Assembly: GCF_018310345.1 (NCBI RefSeq)
Contig: NZ_JAGXBY010000003.1
Span: 496,001 to 560,000 of the forward strand
Length of the DNA: 64,000 bases
Direction: 5' to 3'
Source: Ornithinibacillus massiliensis
GTDB lineage: Bacteria > Bacillota > Bacilli > Bacillales > Amphibacillaceae
The position numbers were made by a program, and so were the translations under genes. The notes under the pieces were generated by a model. That model had not been told where the DNA came from. It saw only the letters and a program-made list of their open reading frames with translations, and ran no database searches. Shown here piece by piece: positions 1-8,549 of this stretch. The stretch's first letter is position 1; the number at the start of each line of letters is the position of its first letter.

Positions 1-927
1 CCTTGCCAAATCCTTTTCCCCTATCTCTAGACACATAAGAATGGCCAGTGCATATACCGAAGTCCCTTCATATTGAACAGTAGGTTGTTTCGTCTCACTA
101 GAAAACCGCCCAAATAATTTGCCATCATATTGATTTAAGGTCTCTTTTGTAAACGTAATCAAGGAAGAAACATCACCACCCCATAACGCACGGTGATAAC
201 CGATATAATATTGATCGATTAAATTAACCTCCGAATCATATTCATAGCGCTGGTCATTGGGATAATAGTTCTGCGGAAAAAAGCCTGCCTCTGAGATGGG
301 CGCGTTTAATAAAATGGAGCGGTTTACCTTATATTGGTTTTCTGAGATAATATTTTGATTATGCATCTCGTCCAATGCTTCTGGAACCAAATAACTTAAC
401 GTAAGGAAGTCTCCCTTAACATGACTAGATAGATCGACATGGTTAATAAATGTTTCATCTTGCATATTATATTGAACTAATGCTTCACCGATTTTATTTG
501 CCGTTTTTAGATAGGTCTTGTTATTCCACTTTTCACCAGCATGGTATAAGGCCTTCATGATTCGTAAATCATCAATCAATGCATTGGCTGGAGCCAAATA
601 ATCCTCTTTTATTAACCATGGAATCAATGTACTTTCCTTCATAAAATGGTTTGTTAACACATCAAACTGCTCATCAAACGCCTCTTGATCATTTTTTTCT
701 ACTAGGTAATCCATCCACAACCCAATGGATTCGGACAAGTAAGTATCGGATTGATCGGATAAATCAGTTTTTAATAGTCCATTCTTTTCATAGAGATGTT
801 CATATACGAACCTTTCACCAGAAAGTGCTTCTTTCGGATAGAATCGTTCGGATGGAACCATTTTAACTACGATAATAAAGCCAATTAGTACAATCCCTAT
901 GATGATGATTAATTTTATTATCTTCAA
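1..927 (-). CDS. GH8-like glycoside hydrolase, YdaJ-like (3' end outside window)
   Basis: The reading frame stays open from a TTG at 925-927 to the window edge (309 codons), so the C-terminus is missing. The TTG is preceded by GAGGTG at a normal distance. The product starts with one hydrophobic segment (about residues 3-22), a signal anchor or signal peptide, followed by an extracytoplasmic helical domain with a segment APANALIDDLRIMKAL and a later SGDVSSLITF-like stretch. This pattern recalls the six-hairpin family 8 glycosidases, in particular YdaJ of B. subtilis. It lies 44 nt downstream of a GGDEF-like gene on the same strand, as ydaJ lies beside ydaK in B. subtilis. Role in exopolysaccharide processing is inferred; the catalytic residues were not verified. 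Confidence 0.6.
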   Translation of the reverse strand, partial: MKIIKLIIIIGIVLIGFIIVVKMVPSERFYPKEALSGERFVYEHLYEKNGLLKTDLSDQSDTYLSESIGLWMDYLVEKNDQEAFDEQFDVLTNHFMKESTLIPWLIKEDYLAPANALIDDLRIMKALYHAGEKWNNKTYLKTANKIGEALVQYNMQDETFINHVDLSSHVKGDFLTLSYLVPEALDEMHNQNIISENQYKVNRSILLNAPISEAGFFPQNYYPNDQRYEYDSEVNLIDQYYIGYHRALWGGDVSSLITFTKETLNQYDGKLFGRFSSETKQPTVQYEGTSVYALAILMCLEIGEKDLAR

Positions 928-971
928 TACCGTCACCTCTTACTCCATCTATAGCTAGCAAGACAAGCTCA

Positions 972-1505
972 TTACCTATTTAGCTGTAGCTTGTACTTCC
1001 TTTTGTTTAAATACATAATCTTGTCCGCATAATGCAACAGCGCTTCTTCCGATTCACCATGATTAGGATAAACACTATATCCAATACTGATATGTAAGGG
1101 TAATTGTAGCTCACCAATTTCAATTACGTCCGGGAGTTGGTCCTGAAAGGCCTGCACTTTTCTCTCTAACCTGCCAGAATCCTTCAATAAAATTAAAAAC
1201 TCATCCCCTGACTTACGAAAGACAGTTGACTCCGCCGATGCTGCTATTTGTTTAGACGATTCGATAAGAAATTTATCACCTAATACATGCCCATAAGCAT
1301 CATTAATGGTTTTAAAATTATCAATATCAATAAATAACAAGCCAAAAGTACTTTTCGTCTTGTTAGCTTGTTGGATTCGTTCCTGTATACATGCTCGAAA
1401 GCTCCTTAAATTCGGTAAACCGGTTAATTCATCTGTAAAAGCCATTTTCAACAGCTCAGCATATGGAATAGGCTCTTCTTTATGGTAGTTATATGAATAA
1501 TTCAT
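972..1505 (-). CDS. GGDEF-domain protein with variant SGDEF motif
   Basis: A 177-residue protein that is almost only a GGDEF domain. It has the N-terminal signature FTDELTGLPN (23-32), the metal-site segment FIDIDNF (58-64) and the active-site loop SGDEF (99-103) in place of GGDEF. The RxxD inhibitory I-site expected just upstream is replaced by small and acidic residues (SAES). No transmembrane or sensory domain is visible. Known GGDEF enzymes make c-di-GMP from GTP; a first-glycine substitution with loss of the I-site could mean an active but not product-inhibited cyclase, or a binding-only protein like YdaK. It probably heads an operon with the GH8-like gene. Confidence 0.8.
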   Translation of the reverse strand: MNYSYNYHKEEPIPYAELLKMAFTDELTGLPNLRSFRACIQERIQQANKTKSTFGLLFIDIDNFKTINDAYGHVLGDKFLIESSKQIAASAESTVFRKSGDEFLILLKDSGRLERKVQAFQDQLPDVIEIGELQLPLHISIGYSVYPNHGESEEALLHYADKIMYLNKRKYKLQLNR

Positions 1506-1697
1506 ATGAATTTCACCCTTTATTCTTTATATCAACGAAACAGAAAATGATTATTTCGGACTAGTTACGCTGAAAGGTACACCCAAAGAATAATCATACG
1601 TTTCCCCTCTTACAAATCACTTAATAATGTACGTAATCATTTCTATCGCATGCTAAAACCTACTTCAAATCATATTTCATAATCATATTCCCAAAAT

Positions 1698-1743
1698 AAA
1701 AAAGAAGCAATCACGTACACTTATACGTCATTGCTTCTTTTTT
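1698..1743 (-). terminator. Rho-independent terminator (bidirectional shape)
   Basis: A 14-bp stem with one mismatch (GAAGCAATCACGTA with its partner) closes a 6-nt loop and is flanked by A- and T-runs on both sides. It lies just past the stop of the leftward symporter gene, so it most likely ends the DUF485-symporter transcript. Confidence 0.8.
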
Positions 1744-1794
1744 CTAGTACTTCCAACTATAGGTAATAGAGGTAAACAGTTGATATTTTGATCT

Positions 1795-3324
1795 TTACTC
1801 CCTGTATCCAGTATTGGCTCTTACCTTCACCTCTGCATAGCGCTTCAAATCATATTCCTTCGAGAACATTGTACCAAGATAACCACCTAGGAACCCTAAT
1901 GGCACACTGACTAATGCTGGGTTATCAAGTGGGAAAATTGGGTTTCCAACAAATAATGCAGCACCTTCCACTGGTGAGAAAACACTTGGACTAATCGATA
2001 CTAAAATTAACGCTGATCCTAGTCCGGAAACAACCGCCCAGACAGCACCAGATGTATTAAATCGTTTCCAATACACGGTGTATAGAATAACTGGTAAGTT
2101 AGCACTTGCTGCGATACAGAAAGCAAGTGAAACTAAGAACGCAACATTTAAATATTGTGCACCAAGTGATAACAGAATTGATAGGACCGATACGCCTAAT
2201 GCTGCATAACGAGCTGCTTTTACTTGTTGCTGTTCAGTAATATTCCCTTTTTTAATAATTTGCCCGTAAATATCATGTGCAAATGCAGATGCCCCGGATA
2301 ATACAAGCCCTGCCACAACCGCAAGAATCGTTGCAAAGGCTACTGCGCATATGAAGGCGAATAAAATATTCCCACCAATTGCCTCTGCAAGTAGCGGTGC
2401 AGCCATATTCCCACCAGGGTTTGCAGCTAAAATATTACTCTCTCCAACAAAAATTGCAGCCCCGAAACCTAAGAATAAGGTTAAAATATAGAAAATTCCA
2501 ATCGTCCAAGTAGCTGTAATAACCGAACTTCTTGCTGTTTTCGCATCCTTTACCGTGAAGAAGCGCATAAGAATATGTGGTAGACCTGCCGTTCCAAGTA
2601 CTAAGGCAAGCATCAATGAAATCGTCCCTAATGGGTCATCATATTTAATCCCAGGATTTAAGTAATCTGCCCCATGACTTGTTGCTGATTTCACCTCGGT
2701 AAACATAGCCCCAATGTTGAAGTTAAACTTCCATAATACGATGAAAGAGACAATGACCATACCAGCCATCAAAAGAACTGCCTTCGTAATTTGAACCCAG
2801 CTCGTCGCGATCATGCCACCGAACAACACATAAATTGTCATCATAACCCCAACAATTAATACCGCAATCCAATATGGAATATCAAATAAAAGTTGGATAA
2901 GTGCTCCAGCACCAACAAGCTGTGCAATCATATAAAACAATACAATGGTTATCGTACTAAGAGCCGCAACCCCTCTTACTTTCTTGGCATCAAAGCGGGA
3001 GTTAATCATATCAGCTAGTGTATATTTTCCAAGGTTCCGAAGAGGTTCAGCAACTAATAACAACACCACTAAATAAGCAATTAAAAATCCAATACTATAG
3101 AAAAATCCGTCAAATCCTTGTAGGGCAATAGCACCTGCAATTCCCAAGAAGGATGCTGCCGATAAATAATCCCCAGCAATTGCAAGACCATTTTGCCAAC
3201 CAGTCAACCCACCACCAGCAGTATAAAAATCACCTGCAGACTTTGTCCGTCTCGCTGCGTAATACGTAATAAATAAAGTCAAGGCAACAATGGCTAGAAA
3301 TAGAATGATAACAATTGGATCCAT
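1795..3324 (-). CDS. Sodium:solute symporter, cation/acetate (ActP-like)
   Basis: A 509-residue polytopic membrane protein of the SSS family with about 13 hydrophobic segments. The N-terminal region AGDYLSAASFLGIAG (about 50-64) and the segment GTAGLPHILMRFFTV are typical of the ActP/MctC branch, which takes up acetate, pyruvate or other short monocarboxylates with Na+ or H+. Its start codon overlaps the stop of the upstream DUF485 gene, so the two are translationally coupled. The promoter region of the pair (3687-3793) carries LytTR-like repeats and a cre site, so expression is probably LytT-activated and CcpA-repressed. The exact substrate cannot be read from sequence. Confidence 0.9.
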   Translation of the reverse strand: MDPIVIILFLAIVALTLFITYYAARRTKSAGDFYTAGGGLTGWQNGLAIAGDYLSAASFLGIAGAIALQGFDGFFYSIGFLIAYLVVLLLVAEPLRNLGKYTLADMINSRFDAKKVRGVAALSTITIVLFYMIAQLVGAGALIQLLFDIPYWIAVLIVGVMMTIYVLFGGMIATSWVQITKAVLLMAGMVIVSFIVLWKFNFNIGAMFTEVKSATSHGADYLNPGIKYDDPLGTISLMLALVLGTAGLPHILMRFFTVKDAKTARSSVITATWTIGIFYILTLFLGFGAAIFVGESNILAANPGGNMAAPLLAEAIGGNILFAFICAVAFATILAVVAGLVLSGASAFAHDIYGQIIKKGNITEQQQVKAARYAALGVSVLSILLSLGAQYLNVAFLVSLAFCIAASANLPVILYTVYWKRFNTSGAVWAVVSGLGSALILVSISPSVFSPVEGAALFVGNPIFPLDNPALVSVPLGFLGGYLGTMFSKEYDLKRYAEVKVRANTGYRE

Positions 3325-3668
3325 TAGGCATTACCTCCTTTTTTTATCTGTTTAGCGATAATCTCATCTGCCTGCTTGTCAAAGGAAGCCGCCCTTTTCA
3401 CATAAAGTGTACAGATAACCCACGTCATAACAAACTGAGCAACTGCAAATACCCAAGCCCATGTTATATCACCAATAGCCGGTGTATTTAAAAACGTTCC
3501 ATATGAAGTCGAGATCGGTAGTAAAAAGTAAAACACTAAGAAGAAAATGGTCATCGGGACAATAAATCTCTTCTTATTTTGCATAAATTGCTTAAACTCT
3601 GGACTACTTTCCACTTTCTCAAAATCAATGTTGCTATTCTTCTGTTGATTTAATTTCGGTTCAGCCAT
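3324..3668 (-). CDS. DUF485 membrane protein, symporter partner (YjcH/YwcB-like)
   Basis: A 114-residue protein with a charged N-terminal tail and two transmembrane segments (about 36-54 and 70-88). The pattern NKKRFIVPMTIFFLVFYF and the following aromatic, proline-rich loop are typical of DUF485, the small partner encoded beside ActP-like symporters in many bacteria (YjcH in E. coli, YwcB in B. subtilis). The ATG is preceded by GGGGGAT. It is the first gene of a two-gene operon and overlaps the symporter start. Its molecular role is not known; it is presumed to assist or modulate the transporter. Confidence 0.88.
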   Translation of the reverse strand: MAEPKLNQQKNSNIDFEKVESSPEFKQFMQNKKRFIVPMTIFFLVFYFLLPISTSYGTFLNTPAIGDITWAWVFAVAQFVMTWVICTLYVKRAASFDKQADEIIAKQIKKGGNA

Positions 3669-3686
3669 TATCCATCCCCCTTATAC

Positions 3687-3700
3687 TGTAAGCGCTTACT
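3687..3700 (-). promoter_or_regulatory. cre site (CcpA operator)
   Basis: TGTAAGCGCTTACT matches the Bacillus cre consensus TGWAARCGYTWNCW at every position. It sits 19 bp upstream of the DUF485 start and overlaps the predicted transcription start (candidate -10 at 3705-3710), a position that normally gives CcpA-dependent repression in the presence of preferred sugars. Confidence 0.8.
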
Positions 3701-3704
3701 AAAT

Positions 3705-3710
3705 ATTATA
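3705..3710 (-). promoter_or_regulatory. Candidate -10 element of the DUF485-symporter operon
   Basis: TATAAT on the minus strand with no convincing -35 hexamer 16-18 bp upstream, which would fit an activator-dependent promoter. The nearest LytTR-type repeat begins about 36 bp upstream of it. Confidence 0.45.
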
Positions 3711-3745
3711 ATTATTTTGGACATTCAAAATATAAAGTTAGCGCA

Positions 3746-3793
3746 AACGGTAGGATTTTGAGGATGAATGGTGTTGATTCTGGGGTCAACGGT
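3746..3793 (-). promoter_or_regulatory. Three tandem LytTR-type binding repeats
   Basis: On the minus strand the hexamers ACCGTT (3788-3793), ACCATT (3767-3772) and ACCGTT (3746-3751) recur at exactly 21-bp spacing, that is two helical turns. LytTR regulators such as AgrA, YpdB and LytT bind direct repeats of this type and period. The sites lie just upstream of the symporter operon promoter and next to a lytT-like gene (3951-4694), which is the obvious candidate regulator. Confidence 0.6.
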
Positions 3794-3865
3794 CATGAAA
3801 ACATGTTCGAAAACGAGTTGCCCACCAAAGTCTCTTTCCAGCATACGAAACGATAGATGATTCAT

Positions 3866-3899
3866 AAAAAAAGAGTCCACTACCCCAATAGTGAAACTC
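3866..3899 (-). terminator. Rho-independent terminator of the DUF485-symporter-lytS-lytT operon
   Basis: An imperfect stem (GAGTCCACTA pairing across a short loop with TAGTGAAACTC) followed on the minus strand by seven T. It lies 50 nt past the stop of the response regulator gene, so the second symporter pair is transcribed separately. Confidence 0.7.
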
Positions 3900-3950
3900 C
3901 TCTACATACCATACGATACTATTCCAATAAGTAGTGACAGAATAACCAAA

Positions 3951-4694
3951 TCATACTTGGAATGTATTCAATATACTTTTACTCGCTGACCTACTCACAG
4001 GAATCACTGTCCGACTCTTATCCTTCAACGTCAAATTACTCGTTCCATTAAACCATGGTGTAATCTCTAACACATGATTCAGGTTCACTAAGTAGCTCCG
4101 ATGTGCACGGAAAAATTGATGACCAGAAAGCTTATCCTCTAACTCTTGTAATGTCATCTTACTCATTATCACCTTATCCTCTGTATGGATTTCCAGTTGT
4201 CGATTGTTTGGCACGGCATAAAAAATCGAATCCGGGGCTAAGACAACCATCCTTTCCCCATCATCCACCAGCAATTTAGAAGTAGTCGTCTTCACCTCCT
4301 GCTTTCCGTCCTGCACCTTCTTCACAACACTCTTTCGAATTCGTGCCACTGCCTTCTTAAACCGCACTTCATCATAAGGCTTCAATAAATAATCCACTGC
4401 CTCTATTTCAAACGCATCTAACGCATACTCATCATAAGCAGTCGTAAAAATAAATAATGGTTTCTCATCACCCGCTTGTTCGGAAATGTATTTTGCAGCT
4501 TCCACCCCGGTAAACCCAGGCATCTCCACATCAAGAAAAATCACATCCGGCTTATGCTCGGTATATAACTCGATCAATTGTTCACCAGTTTCTGCATGTG
4601 GTGTGAGAATAAAATCTTTTTCATCCTTTAATAAATAAAGTAATTCCTTCCTTGCCATCATTTCATCCTCAGCAATCATCGTACGAATATTCAT
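3951..4694 (-). CDS. LytTR-family response regulator (LytT-like)
   Basis: A 247-residue regulator with an N-terminal receiver (about 3-120; acidic pocket ED near 9-10, phospho-acceptor Asp55 in FLDVEMPG, and a conserved Lys in YLLKPYD) and a C-terminal LytTR DNA-binding domain (about 140-245, with FFRAHRSYLVNLNHV). Its start overlaps the kinase stop by 4 nt, so kinase and regulator are coupled. In the related LytST, BtsSR and YpdAB systems the signal is pyruvate or another carboxylate and the target is a transporter gene. Its likely targets here are the repeats at 3746-3793 upstream of the neighbouring symporter operon. Confidence 0.92.
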   Translation of the reverse strand: MNIRTMIAEDEMMARKELLYLLKDEKDFILTPHAETGEQLIELYTEHKPDVIFLDVEMPGFTGVEAAKYISEQAGDEKPLFIFTTAYDEYALDAFEIEAVDYLLKPYDEVRFKKAVARIRKSVVKKVQDGKQEVKTTTSKLLVDDGERMVVLAPDSIFYAVPNNRQLEIHTEDKVIMSKMTLQELEDKLSGHQFFRAHRSYLVNLNHVLEITPWFNGTSNLTLKDKSRTVIPVSRSASKSILNTFQV

Positions 4695-6460
4695 CCCATC
4701 ACCTGCTTTTCTTCCATCTGATTTAGAATCGGAATTGAAAACCTTACTTCACTACCGCCACCTGGTAAATTTCGAACATGTAACCCCGCCGAATCACCAA
4801 GCAAATGAACTAGACGTTGATTCACATTATACAAGCCAGTTCCACCATTTTGATCGCTTATTAACGGTTTATGACTAATTAGGGGTAAAATATGCTCAGG
4901 AAATCCACTCCCATTATCCCTTACCCTAACGGTTAGCAAATCATCTGTCTTCTTCATTTTAATCTCTACTGTAGCACCATCTGTCACATTTTTCAGTCCG
5001 TGTTGTACGGCATTCTCTACTAGTGGCTGAATGGTGGATGGTGGAATATAAATATTTGTCATATCAACTGGAATATCCATCGATATTTTCAGCCGATTTT
5101 TGAATCGCTCTTGTATAATCGAAGCATAGGCTTGCACATGCTCACACTCCTTCTCCAGCTCCACCAAAGACCTTGATACAAGCCGTAAATTGAACCGCAT
5201 ATAACTCGCAAGCTGGAGGGTAAGGTGTCGCGCTGTCTTCGGTTCCTCTCGAAATAACGAAGCAATTAACTGCAAGGTGTTAAATAGAAAATGTGGATTA
5301 ATTTGGGCTTGTAGATTTCGTAATTCCGCATCACGAATATGTTCTTTTAATTTTTCTGTTGTTAGGACATTTAATTGATTCGAAATAAATTGACCTAGCC
5401 CCTCGGCAAGCATCAACTCGACTGGGGTAATTTGCTGTCCTTTGCGAAAATAAAAGGTAATGAGATTCGCAACCTCATCTGCTTCTATTATTGGGATAAT
5501 GATCGCCGCTTCGAGTGGACATTTTTCCTCTACACACGGGACCTCTGCTTTCATATAGGCAACTTGCATTCTTTTTGTTTCCAACACCTTTTTTGCTAGT
5601 GGCGTATTAATTGCATCTCCTACCCGATGATGGCTATCTCCCAATCCGACATGGGCAAGAACCTCCTGCCTATTTGTCACCGATACCGCAGCAAGCTCCA
5701 AGCGATCATACAGCAAGGTAGCAAGACCGCTGGCCACATCCATATGCGAATCCTCTTTCAAATAAGGAAGTGCTTCCTCCGCTATCGTTAAAGCCTGTTT
5801 CGTTGCAATTGCAGCCTCATGCTCCTGCTCCTTCATCACAACACGAATCATCGTCGTAAAAATAGCAATGGCAATACTATTGGATAACACCAGTGGCAAA
5901 CCAATTTGGTCTACCACCTCTACCATTCCATCACCATTGGTATACATAATAAGAAGCAATTGCATCTGCAAAATTGGTGGAAAAACGCCAATAAACAATG
6001 CTTTCCAAGGTGAAATAACCCGCTCATTAGAAAAAAACCTTGCTGTCATTCCGGCAAGAATCCCGGTAATCGGGTTCACTAATCCGTTGGCAATCCAGCC
6101 TACTCCTCCTAAGCACATCAAATGAATTCCAGCTATCAGTCCAGCCCCAAGCCCAACAACTGGTCCACCTAGGAGTCCAGCAATAACAATCGCGACAAGA
6201 CTTAAGCTTACAATGAGCTTGTCATCGTCTACTGGAAAAATTACAAAAGCATGCGTAATCTCACCTTGTCCTGTAATAATAACCCCAGTTACCGTGCTAG
6301 CAATGCCAAACAAACCAAATACTACCGCATGAACAACCGCCATTTTCCAACTAAACTCTCGGTACAATAAGGACTTAAACCCAGGAGTACGAGTTAACAC
6401 AAATGCAATCACAAGCAATATCCCTAATCGCTCAAATAATATGATCGTTAAATCCTTCAT
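4691..6460 (-). CDS. LytS-type sensor histidine kinase
   Basis: A 589-residue kinase. The N-terminal half holds the 5TMR-LYT membrane domain (about 1-210, with glycine-rich helices such as GLLGGPVVGLGAG), then a GAF-like region (about 225-365), then the LytS-type kinase core with the phospho-acceptor His390 in QINPHFLFNTL, an N-box PLVENAVQHG and G-boxes DNGSGF and GTGLYNV. Length and order match LytS. It overlaps the upstream symporter gene and the downstream regulator gene by 4 nt each. Known LytS-class receptors respond to extracellular pyruvate or related signals; a role in sensing the substrate of the co-encoded symporter is inferred. Confidence 0.92.
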   Translation of the reverse strand: MKDLTIILFERLGILLVIAFVLTRTPGFKSLLYREFSWKMAVVHAVVFGLFGIASTVTGVIITGQGEITHAFVIFPVDDDKLIVSLSLVAIVIAGLLGGPVVGLGAGLIAGIHLMCLGGVGWIANGLVNPITGILAGMTARFFSNERVISPWKALFIGVFPPILQMQLLLIMYTNGDGMVEVVDQIGLPLVLSNSIAIAIFTTMIRVVMKEQEHEAAIATKQALTIAEEALPYLKEDSHMDVASGLATLLYDRLELAAVSVTNRQEVLAHVGLGDSHHRVGDAINTPLAKKVLETKRMQVAYMKAEVPCVEEKCPLEAAIIIPIIEADEVANLITFYFRKGQQITPVELMLAEGLGQFISNQLNVLTTEKLKEHIRDAELRNLQAQINPHFLFNTLQLIASLFREEPKTARHLTLQLASYMRFNLRLVSRSLVELEKECEHVQAYASIIQERFKNRLKISMDIPVDMTNIYIPPSTIQPLVENAVQHGLKNVTDGATVEIKMKKTDDLLTVRVRDNGSGFPEHILPLISHKPLISDQNGGTGLYNVNQRLVHLLGDSAGLHVRNLPGGGSEVRFSIPILNQMEEKQVMG

Positions 6461-8001
6461 GAGCTCTCTCTCCTTGGCGGAATACCAGTTTGTGCTTGTA
6501 TATCGAACTGCCTAAATTCGGCTTCTGTCTGCTTTTGTTTCGGTGAAAAGAACGTTCCCACAAACGCACCGATAAAGCCTATAGGAATCGCAATGATTCC
6601 TGGATTATAAAGTGGTATGACTGCTTCCCTCTCAATCCATCCACCATCCAGATTCATAATATGTGGCCCTAGTAGCACAAATAATACTGCCGCCACTAGT
6701 CCACTTATCATTCCTGTAATTGCTCCACATTTAGTAAAGCGCTTCCAATAAATCGTTAAAAGCAAAACGGGAAAGTTACTTGCTGCTGCCACGACAAAAG
6801 TTAGTGAAACAAGAAATGTCACATTAATCGCCTCGAGCTGTAAAGCAAATAACGTAGAAATCAACCCAATCCCAAGAGCCGTCCAGCGTGCAGCCGTTAG
6901 TTGCTCCTTCTCCGTTGATTTTCCCTTCTTCCAAATATGGTGGAAAATATCATGAGAAAAAGCTGTCGTTGCTGAAATGACAAGTCCTGCCACTACTGCA
7001 ACAATAGTAGTAAAGGCAATAGCAGACACAAACGCCAATAAGAAGTCTCCCCCAACCTCTCGAGCTAACAGTGGCGCCGCGAGATTCCCAGTAGGGTCTG
7101 TCGCAACTAGCGACTCATACCCTAGTAACGCAACCGTCCCAAGCCCTAACACGAGTGTCATCAAATAAAAAAGCCCAATAATCCAAGTCGAGCTAATCAA
7201 GGAACGACGAACCTCAAACGTATTTCGTACTGTAAACAGTCGAATTAAAATATGTGGAAGCCCCGCCGTACCTAGTACTAAGGCGAGCTGAAGCGAAAAG
7301 AATTCCATCGGATTGTCAAATTGGTGACCAGGTAAGAAAAAATCTCCCCCAAGTGGCGTTCCTTCCTTCACCCTATTAACAAGAGCAGTGACATCCCAGT
7401 TGAAATTTGATAACACGATTAGAGAAAGCAGAAATGTCCCCGACATGAGCACCACCGTTTTCACTATTTGCACCCAAGAAGTTGCCACCATTCCACCAAA
7501 CACGACATAGATAGTCATTAACCCACCAATAATTAGTACCGAAATCGAGTAATCTATATCTAATAATAATCGCAAGAGAAATCCCGAAGCGACTAGCTGT
7601 GGAATCATATAAAGAATCGAAATAATGAACGCACCAATCGCCATAATCAGCCGCATATGATTCCCCGGAAATCGCGAGCAAATTACATCCCCAAGCGAAT
7701 ATTTTCCAAGACGATGCACTGGCTCCGCTACTATAAACAACACAACTAAATAAGATACAAGAAAGCCAATGGAATATAAAAAGCCATCAAACCCGCTTAT
7801 CGCAATCATCCCAACAATACCAAGAAAGGATGCCGCACTTATAAAATCCCCTGCAATAGCCATACCATTTTGAAAGCCTGTCAAACTACCAGCAGCCGTA
7901 TAGAACCGATTGGTCGTGTTACTACGCTTTGCTGCCCAATAGGTAATAATCAACGTACAGATAATAATACATATAAAAAATAAGAAATACGTTAAATTCA
8001 C
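6457..8001 (-). CDS. Second ActP-like sodium:solute symporter, co-operonic with LytS/LytT
   Basis: A 514-residue SSS-family transporter with about 13 membrane segments. It is similar throughout to the symporter at 1795-3324 (shared AGDFISAASFLGI-type and GTAGLPHILIRLFTV segments), so the two are paralogs. It overlaps the upstream DUF485 gene and the downstream lytS-like gene by 4 nt, which makes it part of a four-gene translationally coupled operon. Either it imports the carboxylate that the kinase detects, or it takes part in sensing; the layout supports both and the sequence cannot choose. Substrate assignment to acetate or pyruvate rests on family membership only. Confidence 0.9.
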   Translation of the reverse strand: MNLTYFLFFICIIICTLIITYWAAKRSNTTNRFYTAAGSLTGFQNGMAIAGDFISAASFLGIVGMIAISGFDGFLYSIGFLVSYLVVLFIVAEPVHRLGKYSLGDVICSRFPGNHMRLIMAIGAFIISILYMIPQLVASGFLLRLLLDIDYSISVLIIGGLMTIYVVFGGMVATSWVQIVKTVVLMSGTFLLSLIVLSNFNWDVTALVNRVKEGTPLGGDFFLPGHQFDNPMEFFSLQLALVLGTAGLPHILIRLFTVRNTFEVRRSLISSTWIIGLFYLMTLVLGLGTVALLGYESLVATDPTGNLAAPLLAREVGGDFLLAFVSAIAFTTIVAVVAGLVISATTAFSHDIFHHIWKKGKSTEKEQLTAARWTALGIGLISTLFALQLEAINVTFLVSLTFVVAAASNFPVLLLTIYWKRFTKCGAITGMISGLVAAVLFVLLGPHIMNLDGGWIEREAVIPLYNPGIIAIPIGFIGAFVGTFFSPKQKQTEAEFRQFDIQAQTGIPPRRESS

Positions 8002-8258
8002 GACAACTCCTCCTGCACGAGGTCGTCTATTCTTTGGTCAAATTTTTTCGACTTCCAATGATACAACCATCCCATCAGCCAAGTCATTGGAATTTGTAGG
8101 AACCCATATAACCAAGCCCAGGTCACCCCTGGAATAACACTAATTTGGTTCATCTTATCCGGGAAGAAAAGAAGTGACAATGGCAGCATGAAATAAAAGA
8201 TAAAAACCATAATCATAGCAGGAACGACCATCCGCTTTTTCTCTTGAATCAAGCTCAT
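7998..8258 (-). CDS. DUF485 membrane protein, partner of the second symporter
   Basis: A small two-helix membrane protein of the DUF485 family, paralogous to 3324-3668 (shared KKRMVVPAMIMVFIFYF-type first helix and a PGVTWAWLYGF loop). I place the start at the ATG at 8258, which has GGAGGAG at good distance; ATGs at 8273 and 8279 are in frame and also possible (AAAGGGGG precedes them). The stop overlaps the symporter start. It is the first gene of the DUF485-symporter-lytS-lytT operon. No cre site or LytTR repeats are evident upstream of it, unlike the second operon. Confidence 0.85.
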   Translation of the reverse strand: MSLIQEKKRMVVPAMIMVFIFYFMLPLSLLFFPDKMNQISVIPGVTWAWLYGFLQIPMTWLMGWLYHWKSKKFDQRIDDLVQEELS

Positions 8259-8446
8259 CACACGCTCCTCCATTGCCATCCCCCTTTAGTAAAAGTCTGT
8301 ATTTTTATATAATTCAAAAATAACCAAAATGAATATCCTTGTAAAGGTATTTGATTTCATTCGTATATTACTTTTTAATGCAAAGCGAGAGTATTCCCCA
8401 TGTTATTCGTCTCCTAGCAGAACTTCTTGAATACACCATTAGTAAG

Positions 8447-8480
8447 AAAAAATGCTCGGGATAAACTCCAAGCATTTTTA
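8447..8480 (-). terminator. Rho-independent terminator
   Basis: Stem AAAAATGCT/AGCATTTTT with a 14-nt interior, A/T runs on both sides. It lies about 70 nt beyond the stop of the leftward DUF4097 gene. Confidence 0.75.
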
Positions 8481-8549
8481 AAATAACCTTTATATGCCAA
8501 AGCAGCCTAATCAAGGTTTTCTCCATTACGCCACTTAAGGAAAAACGCC

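Noticed and set aside
7376..7681. Frame inside the second symporter gene
   Set aside because: It is an alternative-frame shadow of a well-supported transporter.
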